A DNA stretch of 57,168 nucleotides from Streptomyces aurantiacus JA 4570 (GCF_000414115.1 NZ_AOPZ01000049.1:1-57168), one strand, 5' to 3'. Counted from the stretch's first letter, positions 36,999-45,952 are shown. Notes: a model not told the origin generated them from the sequence alone. Numbers and translations are program-made.

Positions 36999-37325
36999 TC
37001 AGCGGCCGAGCGCCTGCTTGAGTTCCTTCTTGTTCATCGACGAGCGGCCTTCGATGTTCTTCTTCTTGGCCTCCTCGTACAACTGGTCGCGGGTGGGTCC
37101 CTGCGCGCCGCTGTGCGAGCGTTCGCCGCCGCGCTCGTACGCCGACTTCTTGTCACGCGTCGACGTCTTGCTGGCGGTCTTGGATTCGCCCGACCGGGCG
37201 CGTTCCTTGTTGACCGTCCGGGCGGCGATTTCCTTCGCGCGCTTGGTGGACGCTCCACGGTCCTCCGCGCTTTCCTTGATGTGCTCGTACTGGCGCTCAC
37301 GCTTCTTGCTGGATCCAGCGGGCAT
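36999..37325 (-). CDS. Small basic protein with a Rho-N/SAP-like C-terminus
   Basis: The protein has 108 residues, rich in Lys, Arg, Glu and Ser. ATG at 37325 follows GAGAGG. The C-terminal part T-R-D-Q-L-Y-E-E-A-K-K-K-N-I-E-G-R-S-S-M resembles the Rho N-terminal/SAP nucleic-acid-binding helix pair, followed by N-K-K-E-L-K-Q-A-L. The N-terminal half (K-K-R-E-R-Q-Y-E-H-I-K) is a charged helix. Such proteins are often labelled 'plasmid stabilization protein'. DNA or RNA binding is likely; the role is unknown. Confidence 0.75.
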   Translation of the reverse strand: MPAGSSKKRERQYEHIKESAEDRGASTKRAKEIAARTVNKERARSGESKTASKTSTRDKKSAYERGGERSHSGAQGPTRDQLYEEAKKKNIEGRSSMNKKELKQALGR

Positions 37326-37389
37326 GGGGCAGAACCTCTCTTCGTGTCTCGTCTTTGTGCCTTCGGCGCGCACCGAGCGGCCGCGCGGC

Positions 37390-37878
37390 TCAGTCCCCGC
37401 GGCCGGGGTCGGCCGGCAGCTGCTCGTCGGGCACCACGTGCATCGCGGCCTCCTCGGCTCCCGCCGCGCCCCCGTCGATGCCCTTGTCCTCGGCGAGGAG
37501 TTCCTTGGTGGTGTCCGTGCGGGAGCCGTCGTCCGGCGCCACCAGCCGCCCGGCGCGGTCCGTGCCGGCCTCGGGATCGACGGGCTCCCCCGTGCCGCCG
37601 GCCACGTCGCCGACGCCGTCGCCCTCGGGTGGCCCGACGTCGGGATTCTCCTCGCGCAGCCGTTCGTCGAGCGTCCCGCCCGCCCGTTGCTCCGCCGCCG
37701 TGGTGCCGGTCCTGGTGACGCCCAGAGGTTTCTCCGGGGGCGAATAGCCCTCGTCGAGCATGTCGTCGTACGTACGCTCGCCCACCGCGTTCTGCAGGTC
37801 CAGGGGCGCGGCGTCCTCTTGTTCCTCGTTGTCGCCTGTGGGCTGATAGGCGTCGTCTGCCATGTTCTCTTCGCTCAT
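37390..37878 (-). CDS. DUF5709-family protein
   Basis: The protein has 162 residues and is very acidic. The DUF5709 core is clear: Y-D-D-M-L-D-E-G-Y-S-P-P-E-K-P-L-G-V near 38, then T-L-D-E-R-L-R-E-E-N-P-D near 69, and a late A-E-E-A-A-M-H-V-V. It looks largely disordered and cytosolic. ATG at 37878 overlaps a GAGGGAGAC ribosome site. Such genes are common in Streptomyces stress regions; function is unknown. Confidence 0.8.
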   Translation of the reverse strand: MSEENMADDAYQPTGDNEEQEDAAPLDLQNAVGERTYDDMLDEGYSPPEKPLGVTRTGTTAAEQRAGGTLDERLREENPDVGPPEGDGVGDVAGGTGEPVDPEAGTDRAGRLVAPDDGSRTDTTKELLAEDKGIDGGAAGAEEAAMHVVPDEQLPADPGRGD

Positions 37879-37910
37879 GTCTCCCTCATGCTTCGGTGGT
37901 CCTCGCCCGG

Positions 37911-38312
37911 CTATCCCAGACCGCCGCCCCCGAAGCTGCTGCCGCGGCCTTTCCTGTGGTCGTCGGGATCCTGGGACGGGCTGAGGTGCGTGCTCGATTC
38001 GCCATAGCCCTCTTTGAGCTCATGGGGGGTGAGCCAACCGCCGTCGTGGGGTACTTCGTCCGGGTCCCGGTACTCCCGGACCTCTCTCACGGGGCCGCCC
38101 TCAGGCAGGTGCGGCTGTTCTTCCGGACGCGGCCGCCTGGCCTCACGTGCTTGAATGCGGCGGCCCCAGATAAAGGCACCGATAAGAACCCCGACCACGG
38201 CGAGGCCGGCAATCCACATCAGCAGGTGCGAGCCGGACGAGGCTGCCAGTTCCCATTCCATGGTCTTCATGTGAGTGTTGTACCCGCCCCCGTCCGAAAT
38301 ATGGCCGACCAT
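37911..38312 (-). CDS. DUF6479-family single-pass membrane protein
   Basis: The protein has 133 residues. ATG at 38312 follows AGGAGG. One membrane helix (about 29-50, L-L-M-W-I-A-G-L-A-V-V-G-V-L-I-G-A) is followed by R-R-x-x-A-R-E-A-R and a cytosolic tail. The tail has R-P-E-E-Q-P-H-L-P-E-G-G-P-V-R-E-V, then Y-R-D-P-D-E-V-P, which are hallmarks of DUF6479. The end is Gly/Ser-rich. Function is unknown. The neighbouring DUF5709 gene on the same strand is 32 bases downstream. Confidence 0.78.
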   Translation of the reverse strand: MVGHISDGGGYNTHMKTMEWELAASSGSHLLMWIAGLAVVGVLIGAFIWGRRIQAREARRPRPEEQPHLPEGGPVREVREYRDPDEVPHDGGWLTPHELKEGYGESSTHLSPSQDPDDHRKGRGSSFGGGGLG

Positions 38313-38567
38313 TTAGTACCTCCTGTGTGACCCGGCAGGGCCCGGTGTTTTGTGCTATGCGCCTTGTGCTGTGTGCCGAGTACTAATGGGCTTCGGAATA
38401 GATATTCGTGATCGTGCGATGTTGTGGGCTGTCCGGTGGTGTCCGGGAAATCGCCGGGCAGCCCTCGGTGATTCCGGTATGGCCGTTTCACCCGAGTACC
38501 CCGCCGCATGCCTCACATGCCCGGGTGTGCCGATACCCGCACCGCGAGGATCCGTCGGCGGTCCGCC

Positions 38568-39260
38568 TCAGCCGAGATAGCGGGAGGCCACCCGCAGGTC
38601 GGAGACGAGGCCCGCGAATGCCTCGTCCCGGTCCTTCGCCCGGAGAACCGCCGAGGGGTGCACGGTGGCGAGCAACCGGCGGCCGTCGTCGTCGCTGTCG
38701 TGTTTTTCCTCGGCGGTGAGCGGCAGGTCCGCCCCGGGCGTCAGGGAGAGCAGGGCGCCCCGCGACTCGGTCACTTTGAAGGAACTGCCCAACAGGGATT
38801 TTCCGGCCGTCGCGCCGAGTGCGACGACCAGTTCTGGATCCACTCGTTTGATCTCGGCCGCGAGCCAGGGGCGGCAGGCAGTCAGTTCCCCGAGGCTCGG
38901 CGCCTTGTGAATACGGCGTTTACGGCCTTCGGTGACGGGCGCGAACTTGAAATGCTTGACGGCGTTGGTGAAGTACGCCTGCTCGTCCTCAATTCCGGCT
39001 TCGCCGAGTGCCGAGCGCAGCAGGCGCCCGGCCGGCCCCACGAACGGCTCGCCGGCCCGGTCCTCCTGATCGCCGGGCTGTTCCCCGACCAGCATGAGGC
39101 GCGCACGAGCGGGACCGGCGCCGAACACGGTCTGCGTGGCGTCCGCGTACAGCGGGCAGCCGCGGCAGTCGGCGGCGGCACGGCGCAGGGCCGGGAGCCC
39201 GCCCCGCGCGGGTACGTACGGAAGAGCCCCGTCGGATGACTGCTTGTCCGATCCCGGCAT
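38568..39260 (-). CDS. UdgX-type uracil-DNA glycosylase
   Basis: The protein has 230 residues. ATG at 39260 follows AAGGAGG. The family-4 UDG core is present: C-R-G-C-P-L (iron-sulfur ligands), G-E-Q-P-G-D-Q-E-D near 64, N-A-V-K-H-F near 102, a C in T-A-C-R-P-W and V-H-P-S-A near 205. G-R-K-R-R-I-H-K-A-P near 116 is the KRRIH loop that defines UdgX. In Mycobacterium smegmatis UdgX the His in this loop forms a covalent link to DNA after uracil excision. The protein probably has the same trapping chemistry. It stands alone. Confidence 0.9.
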   Translation of the reverse strand: MPGSDKQSSDGALPYVPARGGLPALRRAAADCRGCPLYADATQTVFGAGPARARLMLVGEQPGDQEDRAGEPFVGPAGRLLRSALGEAGIEDEQAYFTNAVKHFKFAPVTEGRKRRIHKAPSLGELTACRPWLAAEIKRVDPELVVALGATAGKSLLGSSFKVTESRGALLSLTPGADLPLTAEEKHDSDDDGRRLLATVHPSAVLRAKDRDEAFAGLVSDLRVASRYLG

Positions 39261-39365
39261 GGCGCCTCCTTCGCAACGGCTGCTCAGCACGCTCCGCGGT
39301 ACCCGCTGAGCGGGGCGGCATGCCGGTGGACCACTCGGGCCGACACCCCGCCACGCCCGGTTGGG

Positions 39366-39560
39366 TCAGCCGAGTGAGTCCTCGGGGTGCGCCTGGGTCT
39401 GAAGCCGCCAGAACTCGCCCGGGCAGCCCGCCGGAAACGGCGGGAACCGGTGCCCCTTCACATCGGTGCTCCAGTGGTGCTCGCCGCCACAGTCGCATTC
39501 GTAGATCCCGCTCGATGGCACGATCTCACCGGGGTGCCACGCCGTCTTCTCCTCGCTCAT
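39366..39560 (-). CDS. Small Cys-containing protein (YjzC-like)
   Basis: The protein has 64 residues. It begins W-H-P-G-E-I-V-P-S-S-G-I-Y-E-C-D-C-G-G and later has F-P-P-F-P-A-G-C-P. The P-G-x-x-x-P-x-S-G-x-Y opening is shared with YjzC-type small proteins. The three Cys and several His suggest a metal site. Function is unknown. ATG at 39560 is preceded by a GGAGACATG arrangement. Confidence 0.6.
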   Translation of the reverse strand: MSEEKTAWHPGEIVPSSGIYECDCGGEHHWSTDVKGHRFPPFPAGCPGEFWRLQTQAHPEDSLG

Positions 39561-39616
39561 GTCTCCAGGTCTACGACGACCTTCCGCACTCCGCGACCCG
39601 GGGGCACCGCCGCGCC

Positions 39617-40876
39617 TCAGTACCCGCTCCCCGCCACCACCCGGTCCACCTCCCGCGGCGACAGCGCGTGTTCCACCGCCAGGATGGCCGCGCCGATCGC
39701 CGCGGCGTTCTCGCCGGTGCGGCTCGGCTCGATGCGCAGGACATGGGTGGCCAGGGGGTGCGAGCGGCGGTAGACCGCCTCGCGGACGCCGGCGAGGAGC
39801 TGGTCGTGGACCGCGGCGAGCGCCCCGCCCACCACCACCGTGTCGGGGTTGAAGAAGTTCACCAGGCCCGCCAGGACCTCGCCCACCGCGCGGCCCGCCT
39901 CACGCACCATGCGGACGGCGTCGCGGTGGCCGGATTTCACCAGGCGTACGACATCGCTGCCCGACGTCGCCTCCAGGCCGAGGGCCGACAGGCGGCGGGC
40001 GAGCGCCGCGCCGCCCGCGATCGCCTCCAGGCAGCCGGAGTTGCCGCAGCGGCAGGGCTCCTCCAGGTCACCGACGCGGATGTGGCCGATGTCGCCCGCG
40101 CTGCCCTGCGCGCCCCGGTGCAGGCGGCCGTCCGCGACGATGCCGCAGCCGATGCCCGTGCCGACCTTGATGTACAGGAGATAGCGGGTGTCCGGAAACG
40201 CGCGGCGCTGCTCGGCGAGCGCCATCACGTTCACGTCGTTGTCGACCAGCGCGCGCACCCCGAAGCGGTCGGCGAAGAACTCCGGGATCGGGTACTGGTG
40301 CCACCCCGGCATGATGGGCGGGTCCACGGGTCGGCCGGTGGAGAACTCGACGGGGCCGGGCACGCCGACGCCGATCGACTGCAGCGTCGCCGGGGTGCGC
40401 CCGGACTCGTCGAGCAGCGCGTGCAGGGTGCGCTCCACGTGCCGGAGCACCGACTGCGGGCCGTCCGCGATCGACAGCGGATCCTCCCGCAGGGCCAGGG
40501 TCTCGCCGCCGATGTCCATCAGGGCGACCCGGCAGTGCGAAGCGCCCAAGTCCACGCCCGCGACGGCGTGTTCGCGGGTCCGCAGCCGCAGCTTGCGCGG
40601 CGGCCGCCCGCCCGTGGAGCTGCCGTCGGCCTCCTCCGTCACGAAGCCGTGCGCGATGAGCGCGTCCACCCGCTGCGAGACCGTCGAGCGCGCGAGCCCC
40701 GTGAGGCGCGCGAGATCCGCCCGGGTCGCCGCGGATCCCGCTCGCAGCAGGGCGAGTACGTCCCCGGGGGAGGAGGCCGCCGGCACGGGTGGCGCGTCCG
40801 CGCACGGAGCGGACGTGAACGCGGACGCGGACGGAACGGATGCGGGGTGATCCGGCGCTCCAGGCATGGCAGTCAC
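39617..40876 (-). CDS. ROK-family transcriptional repressor
   Basis: The protein has up to 419 residues from GTG 40876; ATG 40868 is an alternative. A winged-helix domain at about 38-95 (R-A-D-L-A-R-L-T-G-L-A-R-S-T-V-S-Q-R-V) precedes the sugar-kinase-like ROK domain. ROK marks are V-D-L-G-A-S-H near 108, G-V-P-G-P-V near 170, D-N-D-V-N near 213, K-V-G-T-G-I-G-C-G near 238, and the zinc-binding C-R-C-G-N-S-G-C-L-E near 275. It is divergent from a sugar ABC operon starting at 41032, so it probably represses that operon until the sugar binds. Confidence 0.9.
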   Translation of the reverse strand: MTAMPGAPDHPASVPSASAFTSAPCADAPPVPAASSPGDVLALLRAGSAATRADLARLTGLARSTVSQRVDALIAHGFVTEEADGSSTGGRPPRKLRLRTREHAVAGVDLGASHCRVALMDIGGETLALREDPLSIADGPQSVLRHVERTLHALLDESGRTPATLQSIGVGVPGPVEFSTGRPVDPPIMPGWHQYPIPEFFADRFGVRALVDNDVNVMALAEQRRAFPDTRYLLYIKVGTGIGCGIVADGRLHRGAQGSAGDIGHIRVGDLEEPCRCGNSGCLEAIAGGAALARRLSALGLEATSGSDVVRLVKSGHRDAVRMVREAGRAVGEVLAGLVNFFNPDTVVVGGALAAVHDQLLAGVREAVYRRSHPLATHVLRIEPSRTGENAAAIGAAILAVEHALSPREVDRVVAGSGY

Positions 40877-41031
40877 CCTAGGGACGAGTTTCGCTGCTCA
40901 CAAGGCCGATGCTGTTCGATCGTCGACGTAAGTCACCGTCAAATGCCGTGCAAACAAACGTGCTTGAGCCCTTGACAGGTCAAAGCCTTCTCACCACATT
41001 GCTCTGCAGGCCGCTGCCGAAGGAGCTGAGG
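40877..41031. promoter_or_regulatory. Divergent promoter region between the ROK gene and the sugar operon
   Basis: The region contains the palindromic TTGACAGGTCAAA (40972-40984), which begins with a -35-like TTGACA, and the AT-rich GCAAACAAACGTGC near 40950. These are the most likely operator/promoter elements for ROK control of the ABC genes. The exact site cannot be fixed by eye. Confidence 0.4.
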
Positions 41032-42627
41032 GTGCAGGCGATGCATGCGAAGCAGGCGACGCACACGATGTTGGCGATGCACGGCGTGTCCAAGAGCTTC
41101 CTCGGCGTGCGCGTCCTGCACGGGGTCTCGCTCGACCTCGCCGCCGGCGAGGTGCACGCCCTGGTCGGGGAGAACGGCGCGGGCAAGTCGACGCTCATGA
41201 AGATCCTCGCGGGCGAACACGTCCCGGACGCGGGCACCATCACGCTCGACGGAAGGAACCACAGCTTCAGCCATCCCGCGCAGGCCCAGGCCGCCGGAAT
41301 CGGCATCATCCACCAGGAGTTCGCCCTCCTGGAGCACCGCACGGTCGCCGAGAACGTCTTCCTCGGCCGAGAGCCCACCCGCTACGGCCTCGTCGACCGC
41401 CGCGCGATGGAGGAGCAGGCCGCCCAACTCCTCACCGAATTAGGTGAGTTGGACATCGGCCCGCGGTCGTACGTGCGTGACCTGTCCGTGGCCCGCCAGC
41501 AGACCGTCGAGATCGTCAAGGCGCTGGCCTCCGAAGTCCGCGTCCTGGTGATGGACGAGCCGACCGCGCCGCTCGCCGACCACGAGGCCGGACTGCTGCA
41601 CGCACTCGTACGCCGCCTGGCCGCACGCGGCCTCGGCATCCTGTACATCTCGCACCGGCTGCGCGAGGTCTTCGAGCTGTCGCAGCGCGTCACCGTCCTC
41701 AAGGACGGCCGCCACGTGACCACGGTGCGTACGAAGGACACCAGCGCCGACGGGATCGTACGCGCCATGGTGGGCCGCGAGCTGAGCGCCTACTACCCGC
41801 CGCGCGCCCGCCCCGAGGAGGTCGGCGAGACGCGCCTGACCGTGCGCGGCGGCGGCAACGCCCGGCTGCGCGGCATCGACCTGACGCTGCGCGCGGGCGA
41901 GGTGACGGGCATCGCGGGCCTCCAGGGATCGGGGCGTACGTCCCTGGCGCGGGCCCTGTTCGGCGCCGCGCCGTTCACCACCGGCACGATGACCGTCGGC
42001 GGCGCGCCGCTGCGGCCCGGCACGCCCCGCCAGGCCATCCGCGCCGGGATCGCGCTCGTCACCGAGGACCGCAAGGCCGAGGGCCTCGCCCTGCGCCAGT
42101 CCGTGCGCGACAACACCCTCCTGGTCACGCGCGCCGTCCCGGACCGCGAACGGCCGCCCGCCGCCCGGGAGTTGACGGCGCTCCTGGGGAAGGTCCGGCT
42201 GCACGCGCGCGGCGAGGACCAGGAGGCCCGCTACCTCTCCGGCGGCAACCAGCAGAAGGTCGTCATCGCCAAGTGGCTCGCCGCCCGCCCCCGCGTCCTG
42301 CTCTTCGACGAACCGACCCGCGGCGTCGACGTCGGCGCCAAGGCCGCCATCCACACGCTGGTGCGCGACCTCGCCAAAGAAGGTCTCGCCGTGCTCATCG
42401 TCTCCTCCGAACTGCCCGAGCTCATCGGCATGAGCGACCGGATCCTCGTCATGGCCGAGGGGCGGATCGCCGGTGAGCTGCCCGCCGGGGCCTCGGAGGA
42501 GGACGTCATGCGCCTCGCGACCACGTCCGACGGGCCCGAGCCGCCACGCGGGACCGACCCGCCACCCCCGCCCGCCCCGGCGGCGCGCGAAGGCTCCGCC
42601 CCCATAGCGCAGGAAGGAGCGGCATGA
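41032..42627 (+). CDS. Sugar ABC importer ATPase (RbsA/XylG-type), with a TTA codon
   Basis: The protein has 531 residues. GTG at 41032 is chosen, six bases after AAGGAG. Two ATPase domains are fused. The first has G-E-N-G-A-G-K-S-T near 49 and V-M-D-E-P-T. The second has the typical degenerate Walker A G-L-Q-G-S-G-R-T-S, L-S-G-G-N-Q-Q-K near 403 and L-F-D-E-P-T-R-G-V-D. This is the CUT2 family for ribose/xylose-like sugars. A TTA leucine codon lies in frame at 41440-41442, rare in Streptomyces and read by the bldA tRNA. The C-terminus is Pro/Ala-rich. The stop overlaps the next ATG (ATGA). Confidence 0.93.
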   Translation: MQAMHAKQATHTMLAMHGVSKSFLGVRVLHGVSLDLAAGEVHALVGENGAGKSTLMKILAGEHVPDAGTITLDGRNHSFSHPAQAQAAGIGIIHQEFALLEHRTVAENVFLGREPTRYGLVDRRAMEEQAAQLLTELGELDIGPRSYVRDLSVARQQTVEIVKALASEVRVLVMDEPTAPLADHEAGLLHALVRRLAARGLGILYISHRLREVFELSQRVTVLKDGRHVTTVRTKDTSADGIVRAMVGRELSAYYPPRARPEEVGETRLTVRGGGNARLRGIDLTLRAGEVTGIAGLQGSGRTSLARALFGAAPFTTGTMTVGGAPLRPGTPRQAIRAGIALVTEDRKAEGLALRQSVRDNTLLVTRAVPDRERPPAARELTALLGKVRLHARGEDQEARYLSGGNQQKVVIAKWLAARPRVLLFDEPTRGVDVGAKAAIHTLVRDLAKEGLAVLIVSSELPELIGMSDRILVMAEGRIAGELPAGASEEDVMRLATTSDGPEPPRGTDPPPPPAPAAREGSAPIAQEGAA

Positions 42628-43644
42628 CCGGCGCCGCCGTCGCCCCCAAGCCCGACCGGGCCCCCGCGAAGACCCGCGCCCCGCTCCGCCGCTCCCGGCT
42701 CGCCGACCCGGCCGTCGGCGTCTGGCTCGCGGCCGCCGCCCGCCGCCGTCACCGGCATCGGCTGGATCGTGGTGGCCGCGCGCGGCGGCGACTTCCTCAC
42801 GCTCACCAACGTCGTCGGCATCCTGCAGAACAGCGTGGCCCTCGGCCTCGTCGCCGTCGGCCAGACCGCCGTCATCCTCACCGGCTCCCTCGACCTGTCG
42901 GTGGCGTACCTCATCAGCCTCGGCACCCTGGTCGCGGCCACCACCATGGAGGACGGCTCCGTCGTCACCGGAGTGCTCGCGGTCCTCGCGCTGTCCGCGG
43001 CCGTCGGGCTCGCCAACGGGCTCATCGTCACCGGCCTGAAGGTCAACGCGTTCATCGCGACCCTCGGCACCGCCTTCATCCTGCGCGGCTGGATCGAGGA
43101 GAACTACACCGGCCCGGCCGGCCAGGTCCCCGCCTCCTTCCAGCACCTCGGCTACGACCGCGTCGGACCGATCCCGGTCTCCCTCTTCCTGCTCCTCGCC
43201 GTCGCCGCCGCGCTCTGGGTCGTCACCCGGCGCACCCGCTTCGGCCATCACCTGTACGCCACCGGCGGCGACGAACACGCCGCCCGCCTGTCCGGCGTCC
43301 GCACCCGCCGCACCGTGATCGCCGCGCACGTCCTGTGTTCGCTGTGCGTCGGCGCGGCCGCCCTGTTCCTCGCCTCCCGCCTGGGCGCCGGAGCGCCGTG
43401 GGCCGGCACCGAGGCCCGCTACGACCTGGAGTCCATCGCGGCCGTCGTGCTCGGCGGCACCGTCCTCGCGGGCGGGCGCGGGGGAGTGGCCGGCACCCTC
43501 GGCGGCGTCCTCGTGCTCGCCGTCCTGGACTCCGTGTTCAACCAGCTCGGCGTCGACCCCTTCTTCAAGAACGTCGTACGCGGCGTCGTCATCATCGCCG
43601 CCGTCGCCCTCTACGCCCGGCGCGGCGCCAGGAGGTCCGCATGA
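42624..43644 (+). pseudogene. Sugar ABC permease 1, apparent frameshift near codon 39
   Basis: ATG at 42624 overlaps the ATPase stop (ATGA) with GGAAGGAGC just before. The frame from it encodes M-T-G-A-A-V-A-P-K-P...V-W-L-A-A-A-A and then becomes Arg/His-rich. The membrane-protein frame (I-G-W-I-V-V-A-A-R-G-G-D-F, then L-D-L-S-V-A-Y-L-I-S-L-G) is out of phase and continues to 43644 as a BPD_transp_2/RbsC-type permease with about eight further segments. Dropping one C from the run at 42739-42741 restores one reading frame (W-L-A-A-A-A-A-V-T-G). Either a mutation or a sequence error is present. Beyond the frameshift the protein is complete and typical. Confidence 0.82.
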
Positions 43645-44714
43645 GCACCGGTACGGGTACGGCGACGGACGCGACGGAGAGCCGGACGGTGCCGGTGGCG
43701 GCCGCCGCGTACAAGACGATCGCCCGCAACCTGGGCGCGGGCGCGCCCGTCTACGCCCTCTTGATCGTGCTGCTCGCCGCGCTCGCCGTGACCGACCCCG
43801 GCTTCTACGAACCCGACCGCTTCCTCGCCTTCGTCAAGCGCGCGGCGCCGCTGGTGATCCTCGCCGCCGGGCAGTACCTGGTCATCGTGTGCGGCGAGTT
43901 CGACCTGTCCGTCGGCGCGATCGTCACCGCCGGGGTCGTCGCGGCCGCCGAGGTCTACGGCACCTACCCGGACGCCCCCTGGCTCCTCATGACCGCCGGA
44001 CTGCTGCTCGCGGGCGCCGTGGCGGGGCTCGTGAACGGGCTGATCACCACCCGGCTCCGGGTGCCGTCGTTCATCACCACGCTCGGCATGATGCTGATCC
44101 TCGAAGGCGCCGTCTTCTACTGGACCGGCGGCTCCCCGCACGGCCAACTGCCGCAGGACTTCCGCCAGTTGGGACGCGGTACGGCGATGGGCTGGCTGCC
44201 GTGGGCCGTGCTCGCCTGCCTGGTCGCCGGTGTCCTTGTGGTGCTCCTCATGCGCTCCGACTTCGGCCGTACGCTCATCGCCACCGGAGACAGCGACCGC
44301 ACCGCCCGGCTGGCCGGGGTGCGGGTGCACCGGGTGCGCGTCCTGGCGTTCGTGCTCTCCGGTGTCGCCGCCGCGCTGGCCGCCGTCCTCGTCGGCGGCT
44401 TCTCCGGGGTGTCCGCGCAGGCGGGCCGCGGCTACGAGTTCGAGGCGATCACCGCCGTCGTGCTGGGCGGCGTGGCGCTCGGCGGCGGGCGCGGCAGCGT
44501 CGTCGCGGCGATGGCGGGTGCCTTCTCGCTCCAGGCGCTGTTCACGTTCCTCAACCTCCGAGGCGTGTCGGGGGCGTTGGAGTCCACCGTCCAGGGCGTC
44601 ATCGTCATCGCCGCCGTCGGGATCGGGGCCGCCGACTTCTCCCGGCTGCGCCGCCGCCGTGCTCAGCCACCGGCCACCTCATCCGGCACCTCATCGGGAG
44701 GGACACAGTCATGA
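43641..44714 (+). CDS. Sugar ABC permease 2 (RbsC-type)
   Basis: The protein has 357 residues. ATG at 43641 overlaps the previous stop (ATGA) and has AGGAGG upstream. After a Thr/Ala-rich N-terminus there are eight to ten membrane segments. The CUT2 permease motif G-E-F-D-L-S-V-G-A-I near 92 is intact, with a late G-x-x-x-E-x-x-A-I-T-A-V-V-L-G-G-V near 275. It pairs with permease 1, which is frameshifted. Sugar substrate is unknown. Its stop overlaps the next ATG. Confidence 0.92.
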   Translation: MSTGTGTATDATESRTVPVAAAAYKTIARNLGAGAPVYALLIVLLAALAVTDPGFYEPDRFLAFVKRAAPLVILAAGQYLVIVCGEFDLSVGAIVTAGVVAAAEVYGTYPDAPWLLMTAGLLLAGAVAGLVNGLITTRLRVPSFITTLGMMLILEGAVFYWTGGSPHGQLPQDFRQLGRGTAMGWLPWAVLACLVAGVLVVLLMRSDFGRTLIATGDSDRTARLAGVRVHRVRVLAFVLSGVAAALAAVLVGGFSGVSAQAGRGYEFEAITAVVLGGVALGGGRGSVVAAMAGAFSLQALFTFLNLRGVSGALESTVQGVIVIAAVGIGAADFSRLRRRRAQPPATSSGTSSGGTQS

Positions 44715-45952
44715 CCCGCACCCGCAGAACCCCGCCGCACCCCCGCCGCGCCGCCCCCGCAGCCGTCCTCGTCACCGCCCTGTTCGCCGTGCTCGCCGCC
44801 TGCTCCAGCGACGCCCCGGCCGACGGCCCCGCCGCCTCCGGGCAGAGCGCCGAGCAGAAGAACGAAAGCGGCGACAAGCCGTCCAAGTTCTTCGACAAGA
44901 CCGAGTACGAACGGCAGTTGAAGCTCGGCGAGCAGACTCCGCAGGGCCCGGCCGCCAAGCCGTGGGAGCAGATGCTCCAGCCCGCGATGGCCGACACCGC
45001 CCAGTACAAGAAGAAGGGCTCCGCCGAGGACGTCCACCTGTGCTTCTCCAACGCCGGAGTCTTCAACCCCTGGCGCCAGGTCGGCCTCAAGACGATGAAG
45101 GCCGAGGTCGAACTGCACGACGAGATCGCCGACTTCACCGTCCTGGACGCCCAGGGCAAGGACGACAAGCAGATCTCCGACATCCAGGAGCTCGCGGGGA
45201 ACAAGGACTGCGACGCGCTGATCGTCTCGCCCAACACCACCGCCACCCTCACGCCCGCCGTGAAGGACGCCTGCGGCAAGCTGCCCGTCATCGTCTTCGA
45301 CCGGGGCGTGCAGACGGACTGCGCCGTCACGTTCATCAACCCCATCGGCGGCTACGGCTACGGCGCGGTCGCCGCCGACTTCCTCGTCGACGAGGTCGAG
45401 CCCGAGGGCAAGATCCTCGCGCTGCGCATCTCGCCCGGCGTCGACGTCCTGGAGACCCGCTGGTCCGCCGCGAAGCTCGCCTTCGACAAGAGCGAACTCG
45501 ACGTCGTGGACGTGAAGTTCACCGACGGCGACCCGGCGAAGACCAAGTCCGTCGTGTCCGACGCGATCTCCCGGCACGGCTCGATCGACGGCGTGTGGAT
45601 GGACTCCGGCGCCACCGCCGTGGCCGCGGTGGAGGCATTCGAGGACTCGGGCGCCGACGTGCCGCCGATCACCGGCGAGGACCAGCAGGACTTCCTCCAG
45701 GCGTGGAAGGACAAGAAACTCACCGCGATCGCGCCCACCTACCCGACCTTCCAGTGGCGCACGCCCATCATCGCCGCCCTGCGGATCCTCAAGGGCGAGC
45801 AGGTCCCCAAGGAGTGGAAGCTGCCGCAGCCCACCGTCACCGAGGCCAACCTCGACGACTACCTCCAGGACGGCATGCCGCCGCTGCACTACGCGATGTG
45901 CGGCTGCCAGAAGATGCCCGGGTTCCCCGGGAGCTGGGGAGGCAAGAAGTGA
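44711..45952 (+). CDS. Sugar-binding lipoprotein (periplasmic-binding-protein family)
   Basis: The protein has 413 residues. The ATG at 44711 overlaps the permease stop. A lipoprotein signal ends in V-L-A-A-C, followed by a Ser/Asp/Lys linker. The Peripla_BP_4 fold contains L-C-F-S-N-A-G-V-F-N-P-W-R near 110, D-A-L-I-V-S-P-N-T near 175, I-V-F-D-R-G near 197 and G-V-W-M-D-S-G near 295. It delivers the sugar to the membrane permease. The C-terminus has an unusual C-G-C-Q-K-M-P-G-F-P tail. Confidence 0.92.
   Translation: MTRTRRTPPHPRRAAPAAVLVTALFAVLAACSSDAPADGPAASGQSAEQKNESGDKPSKFFDKTEYERQLKLGEQTPQGPAAKPWEQMLQPAMADTAQYKKKGSAEDVHLCFSNAGVFNPWRQVGLKTMKAEVELHDEIADFTVLDAQGKDDKQISDIQELAGNKDCDALIVSPNTTATLTPAVKDACGKLPVIVFDRGVQTDCAVTFINPIGGYGYGAVAADFLVDEVEPEGKILALRISPGVDVLETRWSAAKLAFDKSELDVVDVKFTDGDPAKTKSVVSDAISRHGSIDGVWMDSGATAVAAVEAFEDSGADVPPITGEDQQDFLQAWKDKKLTAIAPTYPTFQWRTPIIAALRILKGEQVPKEWKLPQPTVTEANLDDYLQDGMPPLHYAMCGCQKMPGFPGSWGGKK

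Noticed and set aside
42624..44714. A 696-residue + frame as one protein from the permease 1 start
   Set aside because: It begins right but runs Arg/His-rich out of phase through permease 1 and rejoins the permease 2 frame. Two separate permease genes with ATGA overlap explain the region better.
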